Assembly: GCA_030533445.1 (NCBI GenBank)
Contig: CM060069.1
Coordinates: 29,141,337 to 29,205,336, forward strand
DNA length: 64,000 bases
From: Cyprinodon diabolis
Taxonomy: Eukaryota; Chordata; Actinopteri; Cyprinodontiformes; Cyprinodontidae
Direction of reading: 5' to 3'
In this document: piece after piece, positions 53,515-64,000 of the stretch
Position numbering within the stretch: position 1 is the first letter of the stretch
How the letters are laid out: every line of letters begins with the position of its first letter
Notes under the pieces: generated by a model
Databases searched by the model: none
Told to the model about the DNA's origin: nothing
The model's input: only the letters and a program-made list of their open reading frames with translations
Program-made: the position numbers and the translations under genes

Positions 53515-53544
<30 letters not shown>
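53513..53544. repeat. (TA)n right of the intact Tc1-like element
   Basis: About 16 TA units continuing from the element's right TA target. It extends the open frame artificially upstream of the true transposase start. Confidence 0.92.
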
Positions 53545-53545
<1 letters not shown>

Positions 53546-54754
53546 CCACTGGCTAAAGTTATAGATCCTTTATTAAGTAGCCTTGATTTATTTGCATTCT
53601 TATTTGCATCATTTCATTGATTTCTAAGACTAATTTGCAATCAGGAGGCAAATATGAAGCTTTATTTTTGTTTTTACAGTTCTAATTAGCAATAAGCACT
53701 TTTCTATTGTATTGTTATAATTAAGGAAATAAACTGGGACTTTATCAGAACGTATATTAAGATACACAAAACAAGAGTAAATAAAAATGTAAAAAGTCCT
53801 GATTATAAAAGATAAGGTAATGGTACCCTTGTATTACCAATTTAATCAATTCAACAACTCCTATTATTAATTGTTTGACAGATTTCTGACACTTTGTTTT
53901 TGTGTTATAATCTTTCTAACTACACATTAACATGATTGAATCAGTCAGAAATTGAGAGAATATTCTAGATGTAGGTCTGGTGCAGGAATAAGTCCAGGGA
54001 TTTGTTTAAGTAAAAACGTACATGTTTAGTTGATCTAGTCTGCTTTCACACAGAGACTTTAGATTGGGCTAAACTAATACATGCAGTTGCAACTGATTTT
54101 TTTTCAGGGGCAGCATTGTTCCATCATTGTTTTAATTAAAAAAAAACATCAAGAAAGAACAACCATCCAATGATCCTGGGAGGCTGATATCTCTCTCTAG
54201 TCTGTGTGAAAAAACAGGATATAGCATGGACAGGTCACCAGTTCATCACAGAGTGTCACTCTACACCAAAAATCGGTTGTAAAGGACCACTAGAATATCC
54301 TCATTTGAAAAAAAATAATGATAAAATACAATTTGTACATTTCTAAATTTAAAAAAAGGTCAAAAGTTCTGCTGCTTCACCAGAATCTGCACTAAAGCCA
54401 TTTTATTTTAATATTTTAAAAACGATTGGATGTTGTTCTTACAGCCAGAGATCAATTTCAGGTCCATGTCTTTACGTCACCATAAACATCATAGTCAGAA
54501 AAAAAATTTTCCCTTTATTCCCCTGAAGCATTCAGTTTTAAAAACAGACCCGCATACAGTAGGACAGTTAAACGACAAAAAAAGTTATTGGTGGCCTCTG
54601 CATATACTAACACTCTAATATCATCTAAATAAAGAACATTTTTATATGCAAATTGTAGATTTGACAAACCAAACCAAGTCAAAAAAATCATAGCAGGATT
54701 TTCCAACATAACTTAGCATTATTTAAGACCAGGCAGTAAATCTTTTAGAGGATT

Positions 54755-55067
54755 TAGTACGAGTAAAACCATCCAGGAGGAGCATGCCCTGCAAGTCAAT
54801 GACTGGATGAATTCGACAGGTTTTCCTTGACAGAAACTTTAAATCAATCTGACTAAATTGTCTGTAATATGAGTATTAGGGCCAGGCTAGAGATTTTGTT
54901 TTTTTCCATTTCGAGAATTTAAAGTTGTTACAGTACGAGAATAAAGTCATATTATTACAAGAATAAAACTCTTTAAGGAACCTTTGGCTATCCGATCATT
55001 AATCGATTAATCAAAAAAATAATCGACAGATGAAACGATTTGCAAAATAATTGTTAGTTGCAGCCCT
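54755..55067 (+). repeat. Retroelement fragment plus partial hAT MITE
   Basis: 54755-54880 shares AGGTTTTCCTTGACAG and TCAATCTGACTAAATTGTC with the 18150 repeat. 54930-54970 has GAGAATAAAGTCATATTATT, a minisatellite-like motif. 54971-55067 is the right part of the GGGCTGCAAC MITE (TTTGGCTATCCGATCATTA ... GTTAGTTGCAGCCCTAC). Confidence 0.55.
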
Positions 55068-58000
55068 ACTACAATGGTATCGATGAAAATACAAAGTATC
55101 CTTCCATCTTTGGCCAACACTTTTCTGACTGTACATTTAGAGCCTTATAAACAAAAAAAGTGCAAAAGCATCTACTTGGCTACACCAATAACATTAACTA
55201 TTACCTTTTTTCTGTTTAATTCCTTTTAAATAGTGATATTTGGTCATGTTTTCATGTAATTTCACAGTATAAACTGAAACTTTATATAACAACATCAATA
55301 TAGTGTATATTATAAGGTAATAAAAACAGTATTTTGCTGTTGTAGAGAGCGATTTTCTATCATAATAGTTTGTATGATGTTATTCAAAGGATCAATCTGC
55401 TCACTGAAAACCACTCATGCTCACTGCTCTTGAATCCCTTTCCCATCTGAAACCAAACACTTCAACCCTGGCATTACACCCCGACAGCCAACATTGACGC
55501 TGGCAGGTCTAATCAGTCCCTAAGTGGCTGTCCCAAACTCACTTAACACTCTACCCAGACTGCTCAGGTCGACATCAGATACCAGAGATCGGTCTGTGTC
55601 CCAGACAGACTTTGAGCAAAACAAACCCCTGCAGGAGTGTCATAGAGACACTACCTGCAGCAAAAGACTTCGGCCTATATGATTAATTCCTCTGCTTACC
55701 GGCTACTAATTAATCCTGGTCTTCGCTTGAAGAAGATCAGCGTAAACATTAACATTCTGTCCTTGCAGAGCAAGAGGCGACTCACTCTCCATTTCAAGGA
55801 TACTTCAACCAAGCAGACAGCTGTCAAGAGAAATTTAAACTGAGGTTTTCTTATTTAAGACTGCCCTCACGGGGCTCTAAAACTGTGAGCAGCAACCTGA
55901 AAAGGCTTGCATGCCTCAAGGAGCCTCAGAATGGCACAAAAAAAAGAGAAAAACCTATAAAAAAAAAAAAAACCAAGTCCTACTAAAAACCAATGGAATC
56001 CATCTCAATGCACAATAAAACTTCCCTGACCTTCTCCGACTCAGTGGCTTTTAAGTAGAAACAAATCAGCCGCCCAGAAAAGACATTTAGTAGTTATATT
56101 TGCACTCAGATTGAAAGCTACTAGGATTAAATTACTATACTCATGAGAAATAACCTCTTTGCAGCTCACATGCAATCGAAACAAACTAAGTACATCTTCA
56201 AACACCTAAAGAACTCTAAATAAAACAGAATATCTCATTTAGTACAATCTGGGATCTACTATACACCCATTTAGTTATTTAACACTAAAGCGGAGAATTC
56301 AATCACACCAGTGCTGGAAGCAAATGTTATTTAAAAAGGGTAAAATACAAGACAACCCTGAAAAATAATATTTTAGATGTTGCAAAAATATGTGTCAAAG
56401 TGAAAGATGCCGCCCAAGCTACAATGTAAAGCAGAGGCAAATCAAAGTCCAGACCAATATTCAATTGGGAGTTTGTGGCAGGATTAGATGTCATCCAACT
56501 AATCAGACTGACAAGTCTACATATCCCTGCTAAGATGTCAGGTTTAGTGAGCTGGAGACAAAAGAGTCAAGATAAATCCCTTTAAAACCATTTCTCCAGA
56601 ATTTATTAGATTTTAAGGACAGCTTTCCTTCAGCCTTTTCAGACCCCCAGAGATTTTATTTGCAGATTTAGTTATGAATTCTGATTAAGGAACAACAAAA
56701 TGTGAATTTTTGTCTATGAAGACGGTCTGTTGTTAATTTTTAAAGAAAGGCTTGCCTTATGCTGATCATAAGCAATAAAATCTATCTGAATTTCAACTTT
56801 CTGGATGAGGGCGGGCCATTTCTGCATTAGAAGCACCGCTATTTAAAATTGTTAGTCACAACTGCATAAAGTAAACTTTTTATTTCATAATTTAATCATG
56901 CTGCTCTGATATCTCAACTTTACTCCTTTTTGTTTTGCAGTTTTAGCCACTTTGCATGCTTAAAAAGAACATGGCTCTACTTTATGAGACCATTTTTGGC
57001 CCCTGATATTGACACAGGTTTTTTTAAAGGATACAGTACCTGCATATTCTTGTTCAAAGCTGGCTGGTTTTCAGAACTGATTATATTTTCACTAAACTTG
57101 ATAAAATCCTTAAAGGCATCTGAAGAAAATAACCCCAGATCAGATCATATTTCACAGTGGACGTTTCCTTTTGATGAACTGCGATGCAGATTTGATCTTA
57201 AACCTACCTTTAGTTTTGTGGATAGTTACAGTGGGTAATTCAAACCAATCTACCAGGGGATTTCAGCCAGACTTGGTGTTTTATTCTAAAGAAGTCCTCT
57301 TTATTTATCTTTGACGTGTTTGTTAAACATTGCTCACACAATTAGAGTAAAAGAAGTGCCAAGCAGGAATTCCAGCAGCTCTGCAAGTGTTGCTGTTGGC
57401 TTCTTAGCAAACCCTTGGACACCTTGCCTTTTTATATTTCTCCTAATTGTTGTATTATTAGAAACATACACATTTTTTAATTCCAAAGTTTTCCTGTGTT
57501 TGTATAAAGCTATATTTATAGATCTCTGTAACCCAGTGGCGGCTGGTGGAGTTTTCTCCAGGGGGGGAATATACATTCAAGATAGACGTATACCAAAAAC
57601 CAATCAAACATGTACTAAGTGATCACACCAGTATATTTATATGAATGCCAACAACAAAAAACAAAATTTTATGTACAGGTTTAATTTTTGTACATACATT
57701 TTGCCCTTCTGAGGCTTTGTGATAGCAATATGTTGATACAAACCTAAAAAAAATAATGTACCAGTTTGATAAGAAGGTATTAGTCAGTTTTACATTTTTT
57801 TTAAGATAAAACTATTTATTTTATGGCCAAAAAATTATTTTTGTTTTCTCAGGGTTTATACAGGAATGAGTAACTCTTATTTAATGCTCTTTCAATGCTC
57901 TTAGAAATAATTTTAATGCCATCAACAAGCACCCATGACTTTCCCCATTCTCTAGCTTTTTCTCCACCTCAAGCTTCTTTTTTCGTTTTCGGCATTACCG

Positions 58001-58289
58001 ACATATGCTGTGTGGAAATTCTATTTATGCAATGGGACTTTTTTAAAACAGTTTTATAAGAACTTACCAAGAGAAATACTCTTTAAGTCTTTAAGACTTT
58101 TTATCATAATGGGCTTCTAGCTCAAACCAATGTTCCATAAACTCAATGTTTATATAAGTAATTTCTAGAGATTGACACAAAGATTTTAAGCTTATAGGTT
58201 GTTCTCAGTCTATCCAATCCCTGATATATGCTGTCAATTTTGGGGCTGATTTTGCCAAAATTTGACGTCGTAATTTCTTCCACCATTTA

Positions 58290-58498
58290 TTGTAATGTCT
58301 ATACTTCATATTTATATTTATCTTATTACTGTTACCTGTCATGTCCCGCACTTTATGTCAGTTTTTAAATGTCAGTCTTGTATATTTCTTGTATAATTGT
58401 ATATTGTAGAGAGTAAACGTGATTTCATTTCCCTTGTATGTCTTGTACATATGAAGAAAGTGACAATAAAAGCTGACTTGACTTGACTTAACTTGATT
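58290..58498 (+). repeat. Retroelement 3' tail with TTGAC repeat
   Basis: ATTTCATTTCCCTTGTATG and GTGACAATAAAAGCTGAC precede CTTGACTTGACTTAACTTG, a short tandem tail typical of fish L2/SINE-like 3' ends. The 5' part is truncated. Confidence 0.5.
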
Positions 58499-60798
58499 AC
58501 TGCGATTTTTATTTCATTTTGCTTTGCAAAAACCCCAAGCCTACACATGTTTAACTTCAGTGTTTAATTGTTTTCAAGACCTTGAAAGCTTGCATATCCG
58601 GAGTCTATGCTCACTTCACTGATAGTCTTGGGTTGAACAGTGTTTAGTTCTACTCACTGCATGAATCTGCATGCAAGCTGCTATTCTCTTGTCCTTTCTG
58701 TGTGGCGGCAAACCTATTAAGCTTATTACTGCCACCTAAAGACTGTAATGTGCCCGAATTTTTGCCTCAGAGATTTGAAAACTGTGTTTTCATATATGGT
58801 GATTATACTGAAAATGCAATTAATTGTGCAGCCTTCCACAAGTCTAATTACACAAAAAAGAAACATTTGTTAACTAATAAAAGAAAATATTATAATGGAT
58901 ACTGAATAGCAAATACAGGGTGCAGAAATACAACTATTAGCATGATCTTAAGGCATAGGTGCTGAATGCTCTAATGAATCTACGAATGCATTCGCTGATA
59001 CTGATACAAAAAGCACTATACCCCAAAATTAAAAGCAGTGCAAAAACATGGATTCTTCACTACATATCAATGTCAGGCAACAGATTAGTTATCCATTCGT
59101 GCTTGTCAATGGGAATCAAGTTCAGGCTGCAACCACCAGCATTCTTCTGCTGCATTCTGAATGCATTTAAAAATGCTTCATTACACTAACTGCAAAAGTT
59201 GTCAAATTAAAACATTAAACTAAACATGTCACCCAAACATAGTCCAACAGATCTTTTCTGAAAAGATCCAGATCTCAAATTCGAATAGAAATTAAAATAC
59301 AGATTGACTATAGAACATCACAAAACAAACTTTTACAACAACGAAGCACATGTGCTCTAAAATTGATATATGGCATGTTTTTTTATTAGCTACTACCCTA
59401 TAAACGGTTAAAAAGCATAATAAAATAGTGGTAATTTTACACAGAGACTGTATACCTTATGTCAAAGTGCAAATCAACCCTCCTCGTCTTGCTCACTTTA
59501 CTGTTAAAAGCAGATTGATGCCCATGTTACCAATTCAGGAGGTGGGTACTATTGTAAAAACGCTTAATAAGTCTCGAAACAACAAATGCCATAAACCTTG
59601 CAGCCTGCCTGTTTTTTTCATTTCATGTTCTCCCTGAGTGTGTAGAGGCAATGCACTTAAAAAAAAATATGGGATGTGACAGTTTGACTGTGAACTCAAT
59701 GATTTCACCAGAGGCTGTGTGACAGATGATTCAAATCAAAAATATTTAAAGGGCCCACACTCCATGTCAAACAGTTTACTCCACAGACATTTATTTAGCT
59801 CACAGCAGACCAGCTTCACAGCTCAGGACAATTGGGCCTTGTCACAGCAAGGTCTTGAAATGATGCAACTTTCTTTTAGAACCCGAAGACATTTCAAAAA
59901 CACGTCCAAAAATAATACCCAAGGAGATTTCTCATCCTAGTTCTGTGCCAGTTATTCACAGTTAGGAATGACGAGATCAGATCATCCTCCTCAGGACAGC
60001 CTCATCTTCATGGCCCAATGGACCTGTCAGCACTCATCAGTGTCTCTGGTGCCTGACCACTCAGTTGTGATCACATTTTTTGTTATGACTGAACTCCAAT
60101 CTGGTGATAAACTGGAAAAATTGAACCCAGAAATATCACATCTAAAAACTCATCTCTTGATCTTTTTTTTTCTGCCACACGATGATGATGGTTATTGCTT
60201 ACCTGTCAAAGTGATTCATGGAGTTAAAATTAATTATTTAAAAAAATTATTACATCCTTATTTTGTTTTAATATAAAGTATTTATTGAGCTTATTACAGC
60301 CACCAAACTCCACAGGCCGGTGGGACTAGTTCAGCACCTTACCATTTCAATTGAAGTATAAAAGTTTAAATGTTGTAACAATAGATAAGACCTTTAAAAA
60401 AAAAAAATCCAAACCAAAACATGCTGAATATTAGGACATTTTCTTATACTTTCCAAGTATGCTAGTTCCAATCTACTGCAAAACTTCTCCCCACATAATG
60501 CTGGAAAGTTTGACCAAAACTGATACCAGAATACATTTCTTACTTTTATTGACATCATTTAAATATCCATATAAACAAAATAAAAGCTTCAGCAAGTGGA
60601 CCAAAGACACAACAGCAGATACCTTCTGACAATTATTCAATAATGTTTATAAAACTGCTTTATCATATTATTATATTATATATTATTTATATGATATTTA
60701 TTATATTATTTCCTTTTCAAAACAAAACATATAAAACCCAGACCATCAGTCACTGAAAAATACTGAAATTATAAACTATTAAGCAAATGTCTTTTGAC

Positions 60799-61178
60799 TA
60801 AGGCTGAAACAATTAATTGGATTAATTGTGACTAGTCAATTATTAAAATAATCATCAGCTAATTAGGTAATTGATTAATCATTAACTTAAGTATAGAGAC
60901 TCTAAACTATGCCCTTAGTTGAAAGAGCAAATCACTCAAAGCTGTTTTATACTAAAATTGTATAAAATATATAAACATTTTGCATTTAAGATGAAAAGCT
61001 TTTTTGTCCATTATGCTCAATCCAGAAGTCCTCAAAGGGAACAATTATAGCTTCACTTGGTTTATATTCTGTTCAAACTCTTCTTTAAGGAACGTTTGGT
61101 CATCCGATTATTGATCGATCATTCCTAAAAAAGAATCGACAAATTATTCGATTAGCAAAATATTCATTAGTTGCAGCC
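60799..61178. mobile_element. hAT-type MITE of the 'GGGCTGCAAC' family, right end cut
   Basis: Left end TAAGGCTGAAACAATTAATT. The interior has GAGACTCTAAACTATG, then GGTCATCCGATTATTGATCG. It ends at TTAGTTGCAGCC, and 18 bp further on foldback copy 3 starts part-way through its sequence. The usual right-terminal CTA is not seen. Confidence 0.65.
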
Positions 61179-61195
61179 GATATATCACCTTTATT

Positions 61196-61766
61196 CACGA
61201 GTCTACGGAAACCGCGGCAGACCAAACCAGATGAAAGTGCGCATTCAGCTCGGCAAAGAACTCATGCTCTTCCTCAACACTGAAGTCCTCAGACATTTTT
61301 CTTTCGTTGTTTCTTTCTTTGCACAGGTAAACAGCACATTTCTTCTTCTATGCTTGCATTACCAAGAGCAGACGCTGAATGCGCACTTTCATCTGGTTTG
61401 GTCTGCCTCGTTTTCCGTAGACTCGTGAACGCGCTTTTAGGAAATCCTATACATTACTGTTTATGCTCTAAAAACATTCTAAATGACTTCGTTTCGAGTA
61501 AATTATGGACGCTACCCACTCAGGACACTTGGAATACATTGGACGAGCAGTATGGAGGAATATTGAAACGTTTTATGTGGACTTTTATGGACCTTTCTGC
61601 CTCGGGCGCTATGGACCTCCATTATTTGTATGTCAGCAGACAGCAAGAAGCCTCCCAGATCTCCAGATGCATTTGAGATATCAAAAAAGTACTCCAGAGT
61701 GTTGTTCAGCATGGGGGTGGGTAGAAAATGAAGGCTAATCAGGTTTTGGGTGTACTATTCCTTTAA
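61196..61766. mobile_element. Long inverted-repeat element, copy 3, left arm missing
   Basis: Starts at the inner end of where the left arm should be (GAGTCTACGGAAACCGCGG), then has the spacer and a complete right arm ending GTACTATTCCTTTAA with TTAA at 61763-61766. About 370 bp of the left arm is absent, so it cannot form the full hairpin. Confidence 0.8.
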
Positions 61767-62284
61767 ATACCACTTTTTAAGAAATATAACAGTGGGCAAA
61801 AGATCTAAAAAATAAACAATGTCAAACCGAGAATCGAGCAACAAGAATCAGTCCTAACTCTCCAATTCTACCAGAATCAGACATTTTTTTTTCCATTCCT
61901 AGTTTGATGCCCAGTCCACAGACCAGAATTAGAAGCTGTCTAATATCAGCGAGGAAGAACCCCCAGAAGGGAGTGCACAACCATTTGTATATATAAAACC
62001 CACTACATGATGACTGAGCATTATGTGAGATATATTGTTTCTCTGTCCTCAAAAGTAAAACATCAGTATTTTTACTTCTAGTTGAGTGGAAGTACGATTT
62101 AATAAACCAAGCTGATGATATAATTCAGTCTCAATCACTTCCTGTTGAATTACTTTTTTCTTTAGCTCCAACACCCATTCAAACACAATAGTCGGAATCA
62201 GCTTAATGAAATTATAGAATTTTCATATATAGCATTGGTACCTGCAGCATCAGACTCTGGACATGTGTAAATTCTTTTCATAAG

Positions 62285-62420
62285 GTTGGACCTGGAAAGC
62301 TCCTTCAGTGACAGACTGCTGCACCCTAAATGCACCAGGGAGCGTTATCACAGATCCCTCCTCCCACCAGCTGTAAACCTTTATAACCATCACTGTTCCC
62401 AACAACCTCAATAAGTTGTC
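62285..62420 (+). repeat. Retroelement coding-end fragment
   Basis: A 36-codon frame reads SSFSDRLLHPKCTRERYHRS then LLPPAVNLYNHHCSQ before a stop. The same sequence pattern recurs at 63909-64000. This is probably the 3' coding end of a non-LTR element; the family is not assigned. Confidence 0.4.
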
Positions 62421-63649
62421 ACATTGAAGCTGATTTTTGCACAGTTTCTGTCTTAGTTAAATAACATCCTGCAGTCATTTTTTGCACATCTCTGGTTTTG
62501 TGGCTATTTTAACATATCCATTAATGTAAAAAATGCCCACAGCTGTTTTTTGATTATTTAGTCTCCATATATAGAGTATTTATATTGTAAAAAACACTAC
62601 AGTATTTTGTTTATTTTCTTAACTCTGTTACTTATTGTGTTATTTTTATACATTTATACACCCTATATCTAATTGGAATGACAATCTAAGAAGGTTTTGG
62701 ACAAAAAAACAAAAACCTTCATAGTTAACAAGATGTGTGGATCTTATTTTCTCTCTGCTTCATCTCTCCTCTTCTGCTGACTTCACAACAGCTCCATGGG
62801 ACTGAAAAAGTAAAGTCCCATGGCTAACACTCTTGCCAACCGAACATATTTGGTGCTATAAATAGTTTTCAATCTTCCCTTGTAGCATTTTTTTTTTAAG
62901 CGCTCCCTGGGAATTCTTTTTGTCATGCCTCATACTTATTACTTTATTTACAACCCCAACGTTTGACAGGACCAGAATTTAAACAGCATCCAGTGACTGA
63001 ATAGTCACAGTCTTCCAATTCACAGCAATTCAAAGAATTGTTTTAAGACCTTTTATGTATCTACAATAAAGAAAAAAAGAATCCAGACATGTACATATAC
63101 ACTTTACAAAAGGCAACTTCCATCTTTCCACCCCTTTCTCCCTAAGGGGCTAAAGATCAGAGAGAACTTTGAATTCAATCAGGTATAGAGGGGAATGAGC
63201 AGAGTGAGACGTTCAAAAGATATGTGACAAAAAAAGGACACAGAGGACTGAAAAGGGATAAAAGAGAAAACTTGCATGAGTTTCAGTTGTTGAAGGCCTT
63301 CTTCTGTCGACCAGCTCCTTGTCTTTATACATGGTTTCACTGTCTTCTCCTTTATGCCTTCAGCTTACACTGATTTTACTTTTTTAGAGTTTATCATCCA
63401 TATCAATATGAAGAATTGTCCAGAAGCTTGTTTGTCTTTATTTGACCCCAGACCCATAAAGCATACTCCACCAAACCCCTAGAGGTGTGCTCTGATATCT
63501 GGTAACAACATGTAAGTCGCAGCTCATATAAACTTGAGAAGTTAGAAGATGAGATCTCAATGGATTTGACAGGTTTGTCCAGAACATCCCATCGAAGATC
63601 CACTGGAAAAGCCAATACAGGACTTAAAACTTGCAGCATTTCTTGTTGG

Positions 63650-64000
63650 ACCAGGTGTCTTCAACCTTGGCCCACAGGACCTACTGTCTTACATGTTTGA
63701 GGTTTCCCCCTGATTAAACAGTTCTGACTTAAATAAATGGGTTATTAAGTTCCTCTGAAGCCCCTAAAGACTGCAAAGACGGTGAGGAAATCGTTTGATT
63801 CAGGTGTGTTGGATAAGAAACATCTAAAACATGCAGGACAGTGGGTACTGAGGTTAAAACAGGTTTGCTTTTTTGCAGGAGCTCACCCCATGCATGAGGC
63901 TGTTGCTGAACTGGACAGCTCCTTCAGTGACCGACTGCTGGATCTTTAATGCACCAGGTAGCATTATCACTGATCCTTCCTCCAAGCAGGTGTAATGCTG
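63650..64000. repeat. MITE-like repeat followed by a retroelement fragment at the window edge
   Basis: 63650-63860 has AAACATCTAAAACATGCAGG and ATTCAGGTGTGTTGGATAAG, matching the 42950 family. 63905-64000 has CAGCTCCTTCAGTGACCGAC and TAATGCACCAGGTAGC, matching 62285-62420 closely, and is cut by the end of the window. Confidence 0.45.

Larger units (their letters stand above)
49775..64000. other. Upstream of the plppr1 ATG exon, no gene recognised
   Basis: Probably 5' intron of plppr1 if the upstream exon lies beyond the window. It holds the intact Tc1-like element (52263-53514), repeat fragments at 54755-55067, a retroelement tail (58290-58498), a truncated hAT and one-armed foldback element (60799-61766) and retroelement fragments (62285-62420, 63650-64000). 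The stretches 49775-52225, 53545-54754, 55068-58289, 58499-60798, 61767-62284 and 62421-63649 show nothing recognisable. Confidence 0.6.

Noticed and set aside
57311..57622. 103-residue frame near 57.4 kb, and 56930-57238
   Set aside because: Low-complexity AT-rich open frames without recognisable domains, splice context or known similarity.

Overview
The window is nuclear DNA from a ray-finned fish, probably a percomorph teleost. It is AT-rich and intron-dominated, and its repeats are the teleost mix of Tc1-like elements, hAT MITEs, TTAA-target MITEs, tRNA-headed SINEs and (TA)n microsatellites. The species cannot be fixed from the sequence.

One protein-coding gene explains the window. On the minus strand, seven coding exons between 49723 (ATG) and 8025 (TGA) join in frame into a 324-residue protein. 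I recognise it as plppr1 (phospholipid phosphatase-related protein 1, also called PRG-3), a six-pass membrane protein of the lipid phosphate phosphatase superfamily that lacks the catalytic residues. Exons lie at 49664-49723, 35690-35878, 23241-23373, 21006-21256, 16615-16791, 8545-8676 and 8025-8057. All splice sites are GT-AG. Positions 1 to about 6.6 kb are the 3' flank. Positions 49775-64000 are upstream of the coding start, probably 5' intron or promoter-distal sequence; no upstream non-coding exon was identified.

Everything else recognisable is repeat. Tc1/mariner-like copies lie at 4470-5395 (decayed), 14893-16109 (full-length, broken transposase), 23875-24625 (decayed), 30545-30900 (fragment), 38244-40786 (broken and twice interrupted) and 52263-53514 (full-length, with an uninterrupted 343-residue transposase). 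hAT-type copies with 8-bp target duplications lie at 1798-3162, 38691-39314, 43482-43863 and 47276-47663, with partial relatives at 9195-9567, 54971-55067 and 60799-61178. TTAA-bounded elements include a MITE at 19128-19619, a larger one at 45249-46979, and a family of long inverted repeats with about 400-bp arms (39694-40620, 45951-46880, one-armed copy 61196-61766). Two zones are nested: 38244-40786 (hAT and long inverted repeat inside a Tc1) and 45249-46979 (SINE and long inverted repeat inside a TTAA MITE).

No new multi-gene system was found. The points most worth a second look are the intact Tc1-like transposase, the long hairpin elements transcribed inside plppr1 intron 1, the nested insertions that order past transposition, a 27-bp palindrome inside a hAT element, and a possible alternative plppr1 C-terminus.
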